From: Microbacterium hatanonis
Lineage (GTDB): Bacteria > Actinomycetota > Actinomycetes > Actinomycetales > Microbacteriaceae
DNA: 64,000 nucleotides
Assembly: GCF_008017415.1 (NCBI RefSeq)
Contig: NZ_VRSV01000001.1
Location: 1,116,001-1,180,000, forward strand
Direction of reading: 5' to 3'
The number at the start of each line of letters is the position of its first letter. Position 1 is the stretch's first letter. The notes below the pieces were generated by a model. It had not been told where the DNA came from, searched no databases, and saw nothing but the letters and a program-made list of their open reading frames with translations. A program made the translations under genes and the position numbers. Of this stretch, positions 1-13,516 are shown piece after piece.

Positions 1-101
1 GCGGTGTGGACGTCGAAGCCGGATCCCTGAAGGACGGCCGAGATGAGCGAGCGGATGTCGGCATCGTCTTCGATGATGACCGCGACGCGGGGGCTGGGCA
101 T
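1..101 (-). CDS. response regulator receiver domain (5' part only)
   Basis: This is the N-terminal 33 residues of a two-component response regulator that runs off the left edge. The protein starts MPSPRVAVIIEDDADIRSLI, which holds the acidic E-D-D cluster typical of the CheY-like receiver fold; the phosphoacceptor aspartate lies beyond the edge. The ATG at 101 is preceded by GAGG about 6 nt upstream. The output domain is not visible, so OmpR, NarL and other classes cannot be separated. It diverges from coaE, and 86 to 106 bp lie between them depending on the coaE start. Confidence 0.75.
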   Translation of the reverse strand, partial: MPSPRVAVIIEDDADIRSLISAVLQGSGFDVHT

Positions 102-155
102 CGGGTACCTCGGGTCTCCGCCCCGTCTGGGTGACGCGCGGTTCTGACCGAAGCG

Positions 156-161
156 TAACCT
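156..161 (+). promoter_or_regulatory. candidate -10 box for coaE
   Basis: TAACCT fits the actinobacterial TANNNT -10 pattern. A weak -35-like GTGACG lies at 131-136, with a 19-bp spacer. Transcription would start near 168 and give a leader of 20 to 40 nt before coaE. No second element supports it. Confidence 0.3.
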
Positions 162-191
162 ACATCCGTCTTCTCGAACGCGGCGGGTGTC

Positions 192-214
192 ATGGCATCC
201 TCGGAGGATGCCAT
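192..214. repeat. 23-bp perfect palindrome spanning the coaE start
   Basis: The arms ATGGCATCCTC (192-202) and GAGGATGCCAT (204-214) are exact reverse complements around one G. The second arm contains the likely coaE ATG (208-210) and the only purine-rich stretch near it. As RNA it would fold into a hairpin of about 10 bp with a three-base loop that buries the start codon. As DNA it is large enough to be an operator for a dimeric repressor. Confidence 0.7.
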
Positions 215-810
215 TGATCGCGCTCACCGGCGGCATCGCGTCGGGGAAATCGACCGTCGCCTCACGACTCGCCTCCCACGGCGCCGTGGTGGTCGACGCG
301 GACGCCGTCGTCCGCGACGTGCAGTCGCCCGGATCCCCGGTGCTGGGAGAGATCGAGAAGGAGTTCGGGCATCGCATGCTGCGCCCCGACGGTTCGCTCG
401 ACCGCGCGGCGCTCGGAGCGGTCGTCTTCGGCGACCCCGATCGACTCGCTCGGCTCAACGCGATCGTGCACCCCGCGGTGCGCGACGAGTCGCAGCGCCG
501 GTTCCGCGAGGCGGCCTCCGCCGACCCGCGAGCCGTCGTCGTGTACGACGTGCCGCTCCTGGCCGAGACGCGCGCCTCGGATCCGTGGGATCTCGTCGTG
601 GTCGCCCACGCGCCGGTGGAGGTGCGTGTGGCACGCCTGCGGGACCACCGCGGGATGAGCGAGGCCGACGCGCGCGCCCGCATCGCGGTCCAGGCGTCCG
701 ACGAGGAACGCCTGCGGCTCGCCGACGTGGTCATCGACACCGACGGTCCGCTCTCGCAGACCGAGGCGCAGACCGACGAACTCTGGGCGCGACTGACGGC
801 CGAGGCGTAA
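208..810 (+). CDS. coaE: dephospho-CoA kinase
   Basis: It catalyses the last step of coenzyme A synthesis, the ATP-dependent 3'-phosphorylation of dephospho-CoA in the cytosol. The 200-residue product opens [16 protein letters not shown], with the P-loop at about residues 8-16 immediately after the first beta strand as in CoaE. Further CoaE features are the YDVPLLAE segment and the [15 protein letters not shown] lid region. The length is normal for the family. I chose the ATG at 208 because the protein then starts at the usual CoaE position. An in-frame GTG at 187 would add seven residues, and neither start has a convincing ribosome binding site. The start is embedded in a 23-bp palindrome. 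It is followed 40 bp later by uvrB. Confidence 0.93.
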   Translation: MPLIALTGGIASGKSTVASRLASHGAVVVDADAVVRDVQSPGSPVLGEIEKEFGHRMLRPDGSLDRAALGAVVFGDPDRLARLNAIVHPAVRDESQRRFREAASADPRAVVVYDVPLLAETRASDPWDLVVVAHAPVEVRVARLRDHRGMSEADARARIAVQASDEERLRLADVVIDTDGPLSQTEAQTDELWARLTAEA

Positions 811-838
811 GTCCGCCCCCGGTGTCGGTGGCCCGGCC

Positions 839-844
839 TACGCT
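839..844 (+). promoter_or_regulatory. -10 box of uvrB, leaderless spacing
   Basis: TACGCT lies exactly 6 nt before the uvrB ATG. Actinobacterial transcription starts about 7 nt past the -10, so the mRNA would begin at the start codon. No Shine-Dalgarno sequence precedes uvrB. Confidence 0.55.
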
Positions 845-850
845 GGAATC

Positions 851-2932
851 ATGCAGGCCACCCGTTCCGTCCGCCCTTTCGAGGTCGTCAGCGAATACGT
901 TCCCTCCGGCGACCAGCCGCAGGCCATCGCCCAGCTCGCCGCGCGCATCAACGCGGGCGAGACCGACGTCGTGCTCCTCGGCGCCACCGGTACCGGTAAG
1001 TCCGCGACGACGGCCTGGCTCGTCGAAGCCGTCCAGAGGCCCACGCTCGTGCTCGCGCACAACAAGACCCTCGCCGCGCAGCTGGCCAACGAGTTCCGCG
1101 AGCTGATGCCGAACAACGCGGTCGAGTACTTCGTCTCGTACTACGACTACTACCAGCCCGAGGCCTACGTCCCGCAGACCGATACGTTCATCGAGAAAGA
1201 CTCCTCGGTCAACGCCGAGGTCGAGCGCCTCCGTCACTCGACGACGAACTCGCTGCTCTCACGGCGCGACGTGATCGTGGTCTCGACGGTGTCGTGCATC
1301 TACGGCCTCGGCGCGCCCGAGGAATACCTCCGCGCGATGGTCGCCCTGCAGGTGGGGGAGCGCTACGACCGCGACGCCCTCATCCGCAAGTTCATCTCGA
1401 TGCAGTACAACCGCAACGACGTCGACTTCTCCCGTGGCAACTTCCGGGTGCGCGGCGACACGATCGAGATCATCCCCGTGTACGAGGAGTACGCGATCCG
1501 CATCGAGATGTTCGGTGACGAGATCGAAGCGCTCTACATGCTGCACCCGCTCACCGGCGACATCGCGCAGAAGATGGACTCCGTGCCGATCTTCCCGGCG
1601 TCGCACTACGTCGCCGGCACCGACAAGGTGCAGCGTGCGATCGGCACGATCGAAGACGAGCTCGCCGACCGGTTGAAGGAGTTCGAGCGACAGGGCAAGC
1701 TGCTCGAGGCGCAGCGTCTGCGCATGCGCACGACGTTCGACCTCGAGATGCTGCAGCAGCTCGGTTTCTGCTCGGGCATCGAGAACTACTCGCGCCACCT
1801 CGACGCCCGTCCGCCGGGTGCTCCGCCCCACACGCTGCTCGACTTCTTCCCCGACGACTTCCTTCTCGTGATCGACGAGTCGCACGTGACCGTGCCGCAG
1901 ATCGGGGCCATGTACGAGGGCGACGCCTCGCGCAAGCGCACGCTGGTCGAGCACGGCTTCCGTCTTCCCAGCGCCATGGACAACCGCCCGCTCCGGTGGG
2001 ACGAGTTCAAAGAGCGCATCGGGCAGGCCGTCTACCTGTCGGCGACCCCGGGTCGCTACGAGATGGGGATCGCCGACGGCGTGGTCGAGCAGATCATCCG
2101 ACCGACGGGACTCGTCGATCCGCAGATCGTCCTGAAGCCGTCGAAGGGGCAGATCGACGATCTGCTCGAGCAGATACGCATCCGCGTCGAGCGCGACGAG
2201 CGCGTGCTGGTGACGACCCTGACGAAGAAGATGTCCGAAGAGCTCACCGACTTCCTCGGCGAGCACGGGGTGCGCGTGCGGTACCTCCACTCCGACGTCG
2301 ACACGCTGCGTCGTGTCGAGCTGCTCACCGAGCTGCGCGCCGGCGTCTACGACGTGCTCGTCGGCATCAACCTGCTGCGCGAAGGCCTCGACCTCCCCGA
2401 GGTCTCGCTCGTGGCGATCCTCGACGCCGACAAGGAGGGGTTCCTCCGCAGCGGCACGTCGCTCATCCAGACGATCGGCCGTGCGGCGCGCAACGTCTCG
2501 GGCGAGGTGCACATGTACGCCGACCGCATGACCGACTCCATGACGAAGGCGATCGAGGAGACCGAGCGTCGTCGCGACATCCAGATCGCGTACAACCTCG
2601 AGCGCGGCATCGATCCGCAGCCGCTGCGCAAGAAGATCGCCGACATCACCGACGTCCTGGCGCGCGAGGCCTCCGACACCCAGGAGCTCCTCTCCGGGCG
2701 CGCGTCCGCGCGCAACAAATCGGGCAAGGGCAAGTCTCCGACACCGCAGCTGCGGCGCACGGGAATCGCGGCGGAGGGTGCCAACCAGCTCGAGGCGACG
2801 ATCGAAGATCTGTCGAATCAGATGCTGGCCGCGGCCGCCGAGCTCAAGTTCGAGCTGGCCGGCCGACTCCGCGACGAGGTGCAAGACCTCAAGAAGGAGC
2901 TCCGTGCGATGGAGCGGGCCGGTCACGCCTGA
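851..2932 (+). CDS. uvrB: excinuclease ABC subunit B
   Basis: It is the damage-verifying helicase-like subunit of UvrABC nucleotide excision repair; it receives DNA from UvrA and recruits UvrC. The 693-residue product carries Walker A GATGTGKS at about 44-51, the beta-hairpin region with [13 protein letters not shown] that inserts between the strands, the DESHV Walker B motif, and helicase motifs through the QTIGRAARN motif VI. The C-terminal UVR domain, which binds UvrC and UvrA, occupies about the last 45 residues. The length is usual for the family. The first methionine fits conserved N-terminal sequence and sits 6 nt from a -10 box. uvrA and uvrC follow within 4 kb. Confidence 0.98.
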   Translation: MQATRSVRPFEVVSEYVPSGDQPQAIAQLAARINAGETDVVLLGATGTGKSATTAWLVEAVQRPTLVLAHNKTLAAQLANEFRELMPNNAVEYFVSYYDYYQPEAYVPQTDTFIEKDSSVNAEVERLRHSTTNSLLSRRDVIVVSTVSCIYGLGAPEEYLRAMVALQVGERYDRDALIRKFISMQYNRNDVDFSRGNFRVRGDTIEIIPVYEEYAIRIEMFGDEIEALYMLHPLTGDIAQKMDSVPIFPASHYVAGTDKVQRAIGTIEDELADRLKEFERQGKLLEAQRLRMRTTFDLEMLQQLGFCSGIENYSRHLDARPPGAPPHTLLDFFPDDFLLVIDESHVTVPQIGAMYEGDASRKRTLVEHGFRLPSAMDNRPLRWDEFKERIGQAVYLSATPGRYEMGIADGVVEQIIRPTGLVDPQIVLKPSKGQIDDLLEQIRIRVERDERVLVTTLTKKMSEELTDFLGEHGVRVRYLHSDVDTLRRVELLTELRAGVYDVLVGINLLREGLDLPEVSLVAILDADKEGFLRSGTSLIQTIGRAARNVSGEVHMYADRMTDSMTKAIEETERRRDIQIAYNLERGIDPQPLRKKIADITDVLAREASDTQELLSGRASARNKSGKGKSPTPQLRRTGIAAEGANQLEATIEDLSNQMLAAAAELKFELAGRLRDEVQDLKKELRAMERAGHA

Positions 2933-2935
2933 CGA

Positions 2936-3172
2936 TCACGGGCAGTGCATCAGCGGCTTCGGTCCGGAGCGGTCGAAGGTGTGCTCGGTCATGGCGTGGC
3001 CGCACAGCGGGCACGGGCGGCCGGTCCGTACGGGTTCCGGCGTCGTCTCGTAGGGACCGACCGATGCGGGGCCGGCGACGCGGATGAGCTTCGCGTTGAG
3101 GTAGTTGTACCAGCCGCCCGCCGCGCGGACTCGGTCCTTCCGTGACGGACCCTCCGGATCACTGTGTGCCAT
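2936..3172 (-). CDS. small zinc-ribbon-like protein of unknown function
   Basis: A 78-residue protein starting MAHSDPEGPSRKDR. Its middle part (WYNYLNAKLIRVAG) is followed by a C-terminal CPLCGHAM...H...HCP cluster, which could hold one zinc ion or act as a ribbon. I do not recognise a named family. The start at 3172 was chosen over in-frame codons further upstream because those would overlap the divergent regulator and its operator; a TACACT -10 box lies 7 nt upstream, implying a leaderless mRNA. It is divergent from an OhrR/MarR-like gene and shares a 14-bp palindrome with it, so it may be a target of that regulator. It converges on uvrB with only 3 bp between stops. Confidence 0.7.
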   Translation of the reverse strand: MAHSDPEGPSRKDRVRAAGGWYNYLNAKLIRVAGPASVGPYETTPEPVRTGRPCPLCGHAMTEHTFDRSGPKPLMHCP

Positions 3173-3176
3173 GATT

Positions 3177-3190
3177 GTTAGTGTACTAAC
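3177..3190. promoter_or_regulatory. 14-bp palindromic operator between marR-like and zinc-ribbon genes
   Basis: GTTAGTGTACTAAC is a perfect inverted repeat in the 37-bp gap between two divergent genes. It covers the -10 of the minus-strand gene (TACACT, 3180-3185) and a candidate TAGTGT -10 on the plus strand (3179-3184). This is the size and position expected for a MarR-family dimer that represses itself and its neighbour. Confidence 0.65.
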
Positions 3191-3209
3191 TAATCGGAGG
3201 AGCGAGGCG

Positions 3210-3638
3210 ATGGATGCGGACGAGATGCTCAGGCTCGACAACCAGCTGTGCTTCGCCATCGTCACGGCCGCCCGCAACGTCGTGTCGATCTACCGTCCCG
3301 TGCTCGAGCCGCTCGGTCTGACGCATCCGCAGTACCTCGTGATGCTCGCGCTCTGGGAGGAGTCGCCCCGCTCACTGGGAGACCTCGCCGCGGAGCTCGC
3401 GATGGAGCCCGCGACGCTCTCACCGCTCGTGAAACGCCTCGAGGCCCAGGGCCGCATCTCGCGCACGCGTCGCGGTGATGACGAGCGCGTGCTCGACATC
3501 TCCCTCACGGCCGAGGGCCGGGCACTGCGTGAGCAGGCGCTCGAGGTTCCCGGCCGCATCATGCGGAGCGTCGGTATGGATGCCGCCCAGCTCACCGCCG
3601 TGCGAGACGGGCTCGCACCCTTCGCCGGCCGCCGCTGA
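3210..3638 (+). CDS. MarR-family regulator, OhrR-like peroxide sensor
   Basis: A winged-helix regulator of 142 residues. The N-terminus LRLDNQLCFAIV matches the OhrR signature, where the cysteine (here Cys14) senses organic hydroperoxides. In Bacillus OhrR two tyrosines help hold the cysteine: the one in the IYRP segment is kept here, but the one directly after CFAL is valine. The winged-helix region (LAAELAMEPATLSPLVKRLEAQGRISRTRRGDDERV) is intact. The ATG at 3210 has CGGAGG at 3195-3200. No ohr peroxidase gene is adjacent; the divergent gene is a zinc-ribbon protein. Assignment to MarR is firm; a peroxide-sensing role is inferred. Confidence 0.88.
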   Translation: MDADEMLRLDNQLCFAIVTAARNVVSIYRPVLEPLGLTHPQYLVMLALWEESPRSLGDLAAELAMEPATLSPLVKRLEAQGRISRTRRGDDERVLDISLTAEGRALREQALEVPGRIMRSVGMDAAQLTAVRDGLAPFAGRR

Positions 3639-3682
3639 CCCTGGCGGTGCGATCGGGCGGAGCCGGTGTCGGAGGCCACGCC

Positions 3683-3688
3683 TAAGCT
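3683..3688 (+). promoter_or_regulatory. -10 box of uvrA, leaderless spacing
   Basis: TAAGCT ends 6 nt before the GTG of uvrA, and no ribosome binding site is present. No LexA-type CGAAC-N4-GTTCG box was seen by eye in the short upstream region. Confidence 0.5.
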
Positions 3689-3694
3689 TGTCGG

Positions 3695-6597
<2,903 letters not shown>

Positions 6598-6598
<1 letters not shown>

Positions 6599-8514
6599 TG
6601 GCGGCATCGCGAGAGCGGATGTCGCAGCTGCCCTACCGGCCGAACCCCGGCGAGATCCCCACCAACCCCGGCGTCTACCGCTTCCGCGACGCCGCCGGTC
6701 GGGTGCTCTACGTGGGCAAGGCCAAGAACCTGCGCGCCCGGCTGTCGAACTACTTCGCCCCGCTGCGCTCGCTGCACGAGCGCACGCGACGCATGGTCAC
6801 GACCGCAGCATCCGTCGAATGGACGGTCGTCGCCAGCGACGTCGACTCGCTGCAGCTCGAGTACATGTGGATCAAGGAGTTCGATCCGCCGTTCAACGTG
6901 CGCTACCGCGACGACAAGTCGTATCCGTTCATGGCCATCACGCTCGCCGACGAGGCGCCCCGCGTCATCGTCACCCGCAACCGCCGCATCCCCGGCGCGA
7001 AGTACTTCGGCCCGTACCCGAAGGTCTGGGCGGTGCACGAGACCATCGACCTGATGATCAAGGTCTTCCCGATCCGCACGTGCAGCGACTCGTCGTACAA
7101 GAAGGCGATGCAGAGCGGCCGTCCCTGCTTCCCCGGTCAGATCGGCCGTTGCGGCGGTCCGTGCTCGCACAAGGTGACCATCGAGGAGCACCGGGCGATC
7201 GTCGACGACTTCGTCGCCTTCATGGCCGGGGGAGACGAGCGGTTCGCCCGAGACCTGAACGCCCGGATGCGCGAGGCTGCCGCCGCGATGGACTACGAGT
7301 CGGCGGCGGTCTACCGCGACCGGCTGCAGGCGATCGAGGCGGTGCTGAAGAAGAGCGAGCTCGTCCTCACCGACGACGTCGACGTCGACCTGTTCGGCAT
7401 CGCCGAAGACGAGCTCGCGGCCACCGTGCAGCACTTCGTGATCCGCGGCGGCCGCATCCGAGGGGTGCGCGCCTCGACGATCGAGAAGGAGATCGACATC
7501 TCGGGCGCCGACCTCGTCGACCAGGTGCTCCAGCGCACGTACGGCGACGCGGCGCCGGTCGACATCCCGCGCACGGTGCTCGTGCCGTCGCTGCCCGAAG
7601 ACGCCGCCGACATCGAGGCGTGGCTGCGGGAGCGACGCGGAAAGCAGGTGAGCATCCAGGTCGCTCAGCGGGGCCAGAAGGCCGACCTCATGCGCACCGC
7701 GACGCTGAACGCGCAGCAGGCGCTGATGATCTTCAAGACCCGCCGCACGAGCGATTACGTCGCGCGCACCCAGGCGCTCACCGATCTGCAGCAGGCGCTC
7801 GATCTCACCGAGGCGCCGCTGCGCATCGAGTGCTACGACGTGTCGCACCTGTCGGGCACCAACGTCGTCGCGTCGATGGTCGTGTTCGAGGACGGACTCC
7901 CGCGCAAAGACCAGTACCGCACGTTCGGCGTGCCCGAGACGACCGACGACACCGACTCCCTCTACCAGGTGCTCACGCGCCGGCTGGCCTACCTCGACAG
8001 GCCGGAGGAGATCGAGCCTCCCGCGCCCGAGCCGACAGCCGACGGCGAGGTCGTCACCGAACCGCCGAAGCGCAAGCGGTTCGCCTATCCGCCGCAGCTG
8101 CTCGTGGTCGACGGCGGCCAGCCGCAGGTCGCCGCCGCCGCGCGTGCGCTCAAGGACGCCGGCCACTCCGAGATCGCCCTGTGCGGCATCGCGAAGCGCC
8201 TCGAGGAGGTCTGGCTGCCGGGGGAGGACTACCCGGTGATCCTGCCGCGCACCAGCGAAGCCCTGTACCTGCTGCAGCGTCTGCGCGATGAGGCGCACCG
8301 CTTCGCCATCACGCACCAGCGCAAGCGGCGCAAGCGCGACATCTCGAGCGTGCTCTCGGAGATCCCCGGCCTCGGCGATGCCCGCATCAAGGCTCTGCTG
8401 CGGCATTTCGGGTCGGTGACGGCGCTGCGCGCCGCCACGCCCGAAGAGATCGCCGGGCTGCCGGGGATCGGTCCGAAGCTCGCCGACTCCATCCACAGCC
8501 ATTTGGCTCGATAG
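6598..8514 (+). CDS. uvrC: excinuclease ABC subunit C
   Basis: It is the dual-incision endonuclease of UvrABC. The 638-residue protein has an N-terminal GIY-YIG nuclease ([27 protein letters not shown], near 20-50) for the 3' cut, a UVR domain ([20 protein letters not shown], near 225-245) that contacts UvrB, an RNase H-like C-terminal nuclease ([20 protein letters not shown] and VVDGGQPQ), and tandem helix-hairpin-helix motifs at the end ([29 protein letters not shown]). It overlaps uvrA by one base. Its TAG stop forms the first three bases of TAGGCT, a candidate -10 for rapZ. Confidence 0.98.
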
Positions 8515-8517
8515 GCT
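8512..8517 (+). promoter_or_regulatory. candidate -10 box for rapZ overlapping the uvrC stop codon
   Basis: TAGGCT begins with the uvrC TAG stop. It lies 21 nt before the rapZ ATG, which also has a GAGGAG ribosome binding site, so a short leadered transcript is predicted. Confidence 0.4.
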
Positions 8518-8538
8518 GGCTGTCTACGAGGAGTTGAC

Positions 8539-9420
8539 ATGACCGACCAGACGCGCCGCGACACCGGCGAGGTGCTGATCGTCACGGGCATGTCGGGGGC
8601 CGGCCGTTCGACGGTGGCCAACGCGCTCGAAGACCTCGACTGGTACGTCGTCGACAACCTGCCGCCCATGATGCTGCGTCCGCTCCTGGAGCTCACCGAG
8701 CTCGCCGCGGGGGCCGTCCCGCGCGTGGCGGTCGTGGTCGACGTGCGCGGGCGGGAGCTCTTCGGCGACCTCCCCGAGGTCATGCGCAGCCTCCGGGCCG
8801 GGCGCCAGGTGCGCGTGGTGTTCCTGGATGCCGCCGACGACGTGCTCGTGCGGAGGTTCGAGTCGGTCAGGCGCCCCCACCCGCTCCAGCGCGACGGCAC
8901 GATCCTCGACGGGATCCGGCGCGAACGGGAGCGACTGGCGCCCGTGCGAGAGGCCGCCGACGTCCTCATCGACACCTCGTCGAACAACATCCACCAGCTC
9001 ACGACCCGGGTGGTGGAGCTCTTCGGAGAGCAGGCCGCGGCCCGTCACACGGTGAATCTCATGAGCTTCGGGTTCAAGTACGGGCTGCCGACCGACGTCG
9101 ACATGGTCGCCGACATGCGGTTCCTGCCCAATCCCTACTGGAACGACGAGTTGCGCGGCCTGACGGGGGAGGACGAGCGGGTGCGCGACTACGTGCTCGG
9201 CCAGCCCGGTGCTCCCGAGTTCCTCGACGCGTACGCGGCCGCTCTCGCCCCCGTGCTCGAGGGCTACCAGCACGAGAACAAGCGTCAGTCGGTCGTCGCG
9301 ATCGGGTGCACGGGCGGCAAGCATCGCTCGGTCGCCATGGCGCGGGAACTCGCCGAACGCCTCCGCACCGTGCCGGGTGTGGCCGTCCGCGTCACGCATC
9401 GCGACCTCGGCCGCGAGTAG
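8539..9420 (+). CDS. rapZ: RapZ/YvcJ-family nucleotide-binding protein
   Basis: RapZ proteins bind nucleotides; in Enterobacteria they act as the RNase adaptor controlling GlmS, while the actinobacterial role is unsettled. The 293-residue protein has an N-terminal P-loop GMSGAGRST (17-25) with Arg where lysine is usual. This substitution is, from memory, common in actinobacterial members. It keeps the family's [16 protein letters not shown] segment (about 175-190), the RFLPNPYW motif, and the C-terminal [10 protein letters not shown] motif. The ATG at 8539 has GAGGAG 6 nt upstream. It is followed 41 bp later by whiA; the usual yvcK/cuvA gene between them is absent. Confidence 0.95.
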   Translation: MTDQTRRDTGEVLIVTGMSGAGRSTVANALEDLDWYVVDNLPPMMLRPLLELTELAAGAVPRVAVVVDVRGRELFGDLPEVMRSLRAGRQVRVVFLDAADDVLVRRFESVRRPHPLQRDGTILDGIRRERERLAPVREAADVLIDTSSNNIHQLTTRVVELFGEQAAARHTVNLMSFGFKYGLPTDVDMVADMRFLPNPYWNDELRGLTGEDERVRDYVLGQPGAPEFLDAYAAALAPVLEGYQHENKRQSVVAIGCTGGKHRSVAMARELAERLRTVPGVAVRVTHRDLGRE

Positions 9421-9423
9421 GCT
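9418..9423 (+). promoter_or_regulatory. candidate -10 box for whiA overlapping the rapZ stop codon
   Basis: TAGGCT starts with the rapZ TAG stop and lies 38 nt before the whiA GTG. The downstream CGAGGAG gives whiA a normal ribosome binding site. Confidence 0.4.
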
Positions 9424-9461
9424 GTTCCCTCGTTCCCCCGCCCTTTCCCCCGAGGAGTACC

Positions 9462-10436
9462 GTGCCGCTGACCGCCGACGTGAAGGCCGAACTCATCGCC
9501 GTCCGCGACCCCCGGCCTACGGCGCGCGTCGCCGAGCTGACGGCGTTGTTGCGATTCTCGGGAGGCCTGCACTCGATCGCGAACCGCGTCGCGGTGGAGG
9601 CTCAGCTCGACTCCGACGTCCTCGCCCGGCGCGCGGCCCGCGACCTCGTGGAGATCTACGGCGTGCGTCCCGAACTCGTCCACGTGCAGGGCTCGGGCGG
9701 GCGCACGGGCGGGCACTATGCCGTGCGCGTCATCGAGTCGGGGGAGACCCTCGCACGTCAGACGGGACTGCTCGACCAGCGTCGCCGCCCCGTGCGCGGA
9801 CTCCCGAACAAGCTCACCACCGGCTCGCGTGGCGATCTCGCCGCGATCTGGCGGGGGGCGTTCCTCGCCGCCGGCTCACTGAGCGAACCCGGCCGGTCCG
9901 CATCGCTCGAGATCGCCTGCCCGTCTCCGGAGGCCGCCATGGCGCTCGTCGGCGCCGGTCACCGGATCGGCATCCCCGCGAAGGCCCGCGAGGTGCGGGG
10001 AGTGCCGCGCGTCGTCGTCCGTGACGGTGACGCGATCCGCACCGCTCTCGCCGAGATGGGCGCCCAGAAGACGGCAGCCGAGTGGGATCAGCTGCGTCAG
10101 CGCCGTGAGGTGCGCGCCGGTGTCAACCGCCTCGTCAACTTCGACGATGCGAACCTCCGCCGCTCGGCGCAGGCCGCGGTCGCGGCGTGCGCACGGGTCG
10201 AGCGCGCACTCGAGATCCTCGGCGACACGGTGCCCGACCACCTGCGCGAAGCGGGGGACCTCCGTCTCGCTCACCGCGACGCCAGCCTCGACGAGCTCGG
10301 CCACCACGCCGACCCGCCCCTGACCAAGGACGCGGTGGCGGGACGCATCCGTCGCCTGCTCGCGATGGCCGACAAGAAGGCCGAGGTCGACGGGATCCCC
10401 GGGACCGAGTCGGCCGTCCCCGCCGGCGCCGAGTGA
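9462..10436 (+). CDS. whiA: WhiA sporulation/cell-division regulator homologue
   Basis: WhiA is a DNA-binding regulator with a degenerate LAGLIDADG-like N-terminal fold and a C-terminal helix-turn-helix. In Streptomyces it controls sporulation septation, and it is kept in non-sporulating Gram-positives. The 324-residue product begins [14 protein letters not shown], shows the NKLTTG and [11 protein letters not shown] segments of the LAGLIDADG-like part, the [15 protein letters not shown] linker, and a C-terminal HTH around [34 protein letters not shown]. The GTG start has GAGGAG upstream; it gives the standard length. Confidence 0.97.
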   Translation: MPLTADVKAELIAVRDPRPTARVAELTALLRFSGGLHSIANRVAVEAQLDSDVLARRAARDLVEIYGVRPELVHVQGSGGRTGGHYAVRVIESGETLARQTGLLDQRRRPVRGLPNKLTTGSRGDLAAIWRGAFLAAGSLSEPGRSASLEIACPSPEAAMALVGAGHRIGIPAKAREVRGVPRVVVRDGDAIRTALAEMGAQKTAAEWDQLRQRREVRAGVNRLVNFDDANLRRSAQAAVAACARVERALEILGDTVPDHLREAGDLRLAHRDASLDELGHHADPPLTKDAVAGRIRRLLAMADKKAEVDGIPGTESAVPAGAE

Positions 10437-10483
10437 TGTGACGCCGAGGGAAGCAACCCCGAGTCACGGGCGTTGCCCCTCGA

Positions 10484-10502
10484 TAGGATGAATCGATCAT
10501 CC
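10484..10502 (+). promoter_or_regulatory. sodA promoter region with inverted repeat
   Basis: TAGGAT (10484-10489) fits a -10 box and overlaps the imperfect palindrome GGATGA-N5-TCATCC (10486-10502). This would place a dimer-binding site over the transcription start of sodA. The leader to the ATG would be about 55 nt. The link to oxidative-stress control is a guess. Confidence 0.4.
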
Positions 10503-10551
10503 TTCGCTGCGCCGAGGAGTGTCGGTGCAGCGCCGATAGGAAGCAGAGAAC

Positions 10552-12292
<1,741 letters not shown>

Positions 12293-12301
12293 GGCTCCGC
12301 C

Positions 12302-13516
12302 ATGGCACTGCGCACCCTCGATTCGCTGGGTTCGCTCGCTGGCAAGCGCGTCATCGTCCGTTGTGATCTGAACGTCCCCCTGAAGGACGGCATCATCACG
12401 GACGATGGCCGCGTGCGCGCGTCGATCCCCACGCTGAACGCCCTCATCCACGCCGGCGCACGCCTCGTCGTCGCCTCGCACCTCGGTCGTCCCGACGGTG
12501 CACCCGACGCGAAGTACAGCCTGGAGCCGGTCGCACAGCGGCTCTCCGAGCTGCTCGGCGCTCCCGTGGCGTTCGCGCGCGACACCGTCGACGAATCGGC
12601 GCAGGAAGCCGTGGCCGCCCTCGAGGACGGCCAGATGGCCGTCCTCGAGAACCTCCGGTTCAACCCGGGCGAAACGGCGAAGGATGCGGGGGAGCGCCGT
12701 GCGTTCGCCGAGCGTCTCGCCCAGCTCGGCGACGCCCTCGTGTCGGACGGCTTCGGAGTCGTCCACCGCAAGCAGGCGAGCGTCTACGAGCTCGCCGAAC
12801 TCCTCCCGTCGGCCGCCGGCCTGCTGGTGGAGAAGGAGCTCGAGGTCCTCGACCGTCTGACCGAGAACCCCGAGCGCCCCTACACGGTCGTCCTCGGCGG
12901 CTCGAAGGTCAGCGACAAGCTCGGCGTCATCGAGCACCTCCTGCCGCGTGTCGACCGCCTCCTCGTCGGCGGCGGCATGATGTTCACCTTCCTCGTCGCG
13001 CAGGGCCACAAGGTCGGCGCGAGCCTCCTGGAGGAAGACCAGATCGACCGGGTGAAGGGCTATCTCGCCACGGCGAAGGAGAGCGGCGTGGAGATCATCC
13101 TCCCCGTCGACGCGGTGGTCGCAGCATCCTTCTCGGCCGACGCGGATCACGTGATCGCCGACGCCGATGCGCTCGAGGAGACGCCGTTCGGCGCCTCCGG
13201 TCTCGGACTCGACATCGGTCCGCGCACGTCGGAGGCCTTCGATGCGGCCATCCGCGGCAGCCGCACGGTCTTCTGGAACGGCCCGATGGGCGTCTTCGAG
13301 ATGGCGGCGTTCGAGTCGGGCACCCGCGCGATCGCGCAGGCCCTCACCGAGGTCGACGGCCTCAGCGTCGTGGGCGGCGGAGACTCGGCGGCCGCGGTTC
13401 GTCAGCTCGGCTTCGCCGACGACGATTTCGGACACATCTCGACGGGCGGAGGCGCCAGCCTCGAGTTCCTCGAGGGCAAGAAACTCCCCGGACTGGAGGT
13501 CCTCGGATGGGCGTAA
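12302..13516 (+). CDS. pgk: phosphoglycerate kinase
   Basis: It transfers phosphate from 1,3-bisphosphoglycerate to ADP. The 404-residue monomeric two-domain enzyme has the N-terminal RCDLNVPLKDG signature (about 19-30), the SHLGRPDG segment, the TVVLGGSKVSDK nucleotide-domain motif and the C-terminal FWNGPMGVFE and GGGDSAAAV motifs. The loop usually read as DAFG(T/A)AHR is DGFGVVHRK here, a mild variation. It lies between gap and tpiA, and its last 10 bp overlap the tpiA start, so translation of the two is coupled. Confidence 0.98.
   Translation: MALRTLDSLGSLAGKRVIVRCDLNVPLKDGIITDDGRVRASIPTLNALIHAGARLVVASHLGRPDGAPDAKYSLEPVAQRLSELLGAPVAFARDTVDESAQEAVAALEDGQMAVLENLRFNPGETAKDAGERRAFAERLAQLGDALVSDGFGVVHRKQASVYELAELLPSAAGLLVEKELEVLDRLTENPERPYTVVLGGSKVSDKLGVIEHLLPRVDRLLVGGGMMFTFLVAQGHKVGASLLEEDQIDRVKGYLATAKESGVEIILPVDAVVAASFSADADHVIADADALEETPFGASGLGLDIGPRTSEAFDAAIRGSRTVFWNGPMGVFEMAAFESGTRAIAQALTEVDGLSVVGGGDSAAAVRQLGFADDDFGHISTGGGASLEFLEGKKLPGLEVLGWA

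Noticed and set aside
187..207. GTG at 187 as the coaE start
   Set aside because: It adds SWHPRR before the conserved MPLIALTGG start and has no better ribosome binding site. It cannot be fully excluded.
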